A DNA stretch of 16,817 nucleotides from Desulfuromonadales bacterium (GTDB taxonomy: Bacteria > Desulfobacterota > Desulfuromonadia > Desulfuromonadales > BM103): NCBI GenBank assembly GCA_030630015.1, contig DAOVNV010000018.1, forward strand, positions 1 to 16,817, in the 5' to 3' direction. Made by a program: the position numbers and the translations under genes. The notes beneath the pieces were generated by a model. It did no database searches. It was not told the DNA's origin and worked only from the letters and a program-made list of their open reading frames with translations. Within the stretch, counting starts at the first letter, position 1; each line of letters begins with the position of its first letter. Positions 16,461 through 16,817 of the stretch are shown piece after piece.

Positions 16461-16817
16461 ATGCGCCTTGCACTTAAATACCAGATTGTCCTCGCTCCGG
16501 CCGTGGTGCTTCTCATGATGAGTCTGCTGCTCGGTTTCCTGCAGTATACCTACTGGGGTCTGTCCATCGCCAGGCAGGAGGAAAAGGTACTTAAGGGCTC
16601 TTTTGTAGCACTGGCCGAAGCGGATATGGCCGCACAACGCATGCACATGGTCGGGCAACTGCTGGCCAAGGAACGCACCCCCGATCCGCGCAAGCTTGAG
16701 CACCTCGAGGAGCTCTATCAGCATATGGCCAAGTCGCTCCTGCGCCTGAAAGAATCCGGGTATTTTGAGATTGATTCTCTGGATCACGTGATGGAGGTCC
16801 AGTCCAAACTGAATCCA
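16461..16817 (+). CDS. Membrane sensor or chemoreceptor, N-terminal part (runs off the right edge)
   Basis: 119 codons open to the window edge from the ATG at 16461. A positively charged start (MRLALKYQIV) leads into one membrane segment (about 9-30), then a helical, charged region expected in the periplasm (AEADMAAQRMHMVGQLLAKE, LEELYQHMAKSLLRLKESGY). This is the usual start of methyl-accepting chemotaxis proteins and membrane histidine kinases or cyclases; the signalling domain lies outside, so the type cannot be decided. No strong ribosome site is visible before the ATG. Confidence 0.7.
   Translation, partial: MRLALKYQIVLAPAVVLLMMSLLLGFLQYTYWGLSIARQEEKVLKGSFVALAEADMAAQRMHMVGQLLAKERTPDPRKLEHLEELYQHMAKSLLRLKESGYFEIDSLDHVMEVQSKLNP

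Overview
The window looks like chromosome of a Gram-negative, Desulfuromonadales-type deltaproteobacterium (Geobacter/Pelobacter/Desulfuromonas relatives). The GroES/GroEL sequences resemble that group, groESL carries a CIRCE operator, and most of the rest is a Lap-type (LapA/LapG) cell-surface adhesin system. The assignment rests on recalled family sequences, not on a search.

Layout. (1) Positions 1-1314, minus strand: the N-terminal 438 residues of a large type I secreted adhesin that runs off the left edge, preceded in the same operon by a small c-di-GMP-binding PilZ protein (1362-1703). A NarL/LuxR-type response regulator (1857-2495) is divergent from them. (2) 2581-4587, minus: a second, compact 668-residue adhesin with the same N-terminal retention module, a beta-propeller-like middle, a cadherin/VCBS-like domain and RTX repeats. 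(3) 4964-6331, minus: a TolC/LapE-type outer-membrane channel. (4) 6656-13960, plus: an apparent operon of LapB-type ABC exporter, LapC-type membrane-fusion protein, LapG-type periplasmic cysteine protease, a membrane protein with a periplasmic Cache-like region, PAS and degenerate HD-GYP domain, and an exported protein of unknown function. (5) 14041-16271: groES-groEL with promoter, CIRCE operator and terminator. (6) 16461 to the right edge: start of a membrane sensor or chemoreceptor.

How the parts probably work together. Both adhesins carry a LapG-type di-alanine site at exactly the same residues (VAAG and TAAG, residues 109-112), so one exporter (LapB-LapC-LapE) and one protease (LapG) could serve both. 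No LapD (degenerate GGDEF-EAL) is present. Its place next to lapG is taken by an unrelated architecture: a long periplasmic domain, two membrane segments, PAS, and an HD-GYP domain that has lost most metal ligands but kept the GYP motif and the basic residues expected to contact c-di-GMP. The simplest model is an inside-out c-di-GMP receptor that controls LapG, doing the job of LapD. I recall a LapD-unrelated c-di-GMP protein being proposed for the Lap system of Desulfovibrio vulgaris; this may be the same general type.

The two adhesin loci also share non-coding DNA: an ungapped 111-bp repeat (90 of 111 identical) upstream and near-identical terminators. This points to an old tandem duplication after which one copy lost (or the other gained) pilZ and the luxR-type gene.
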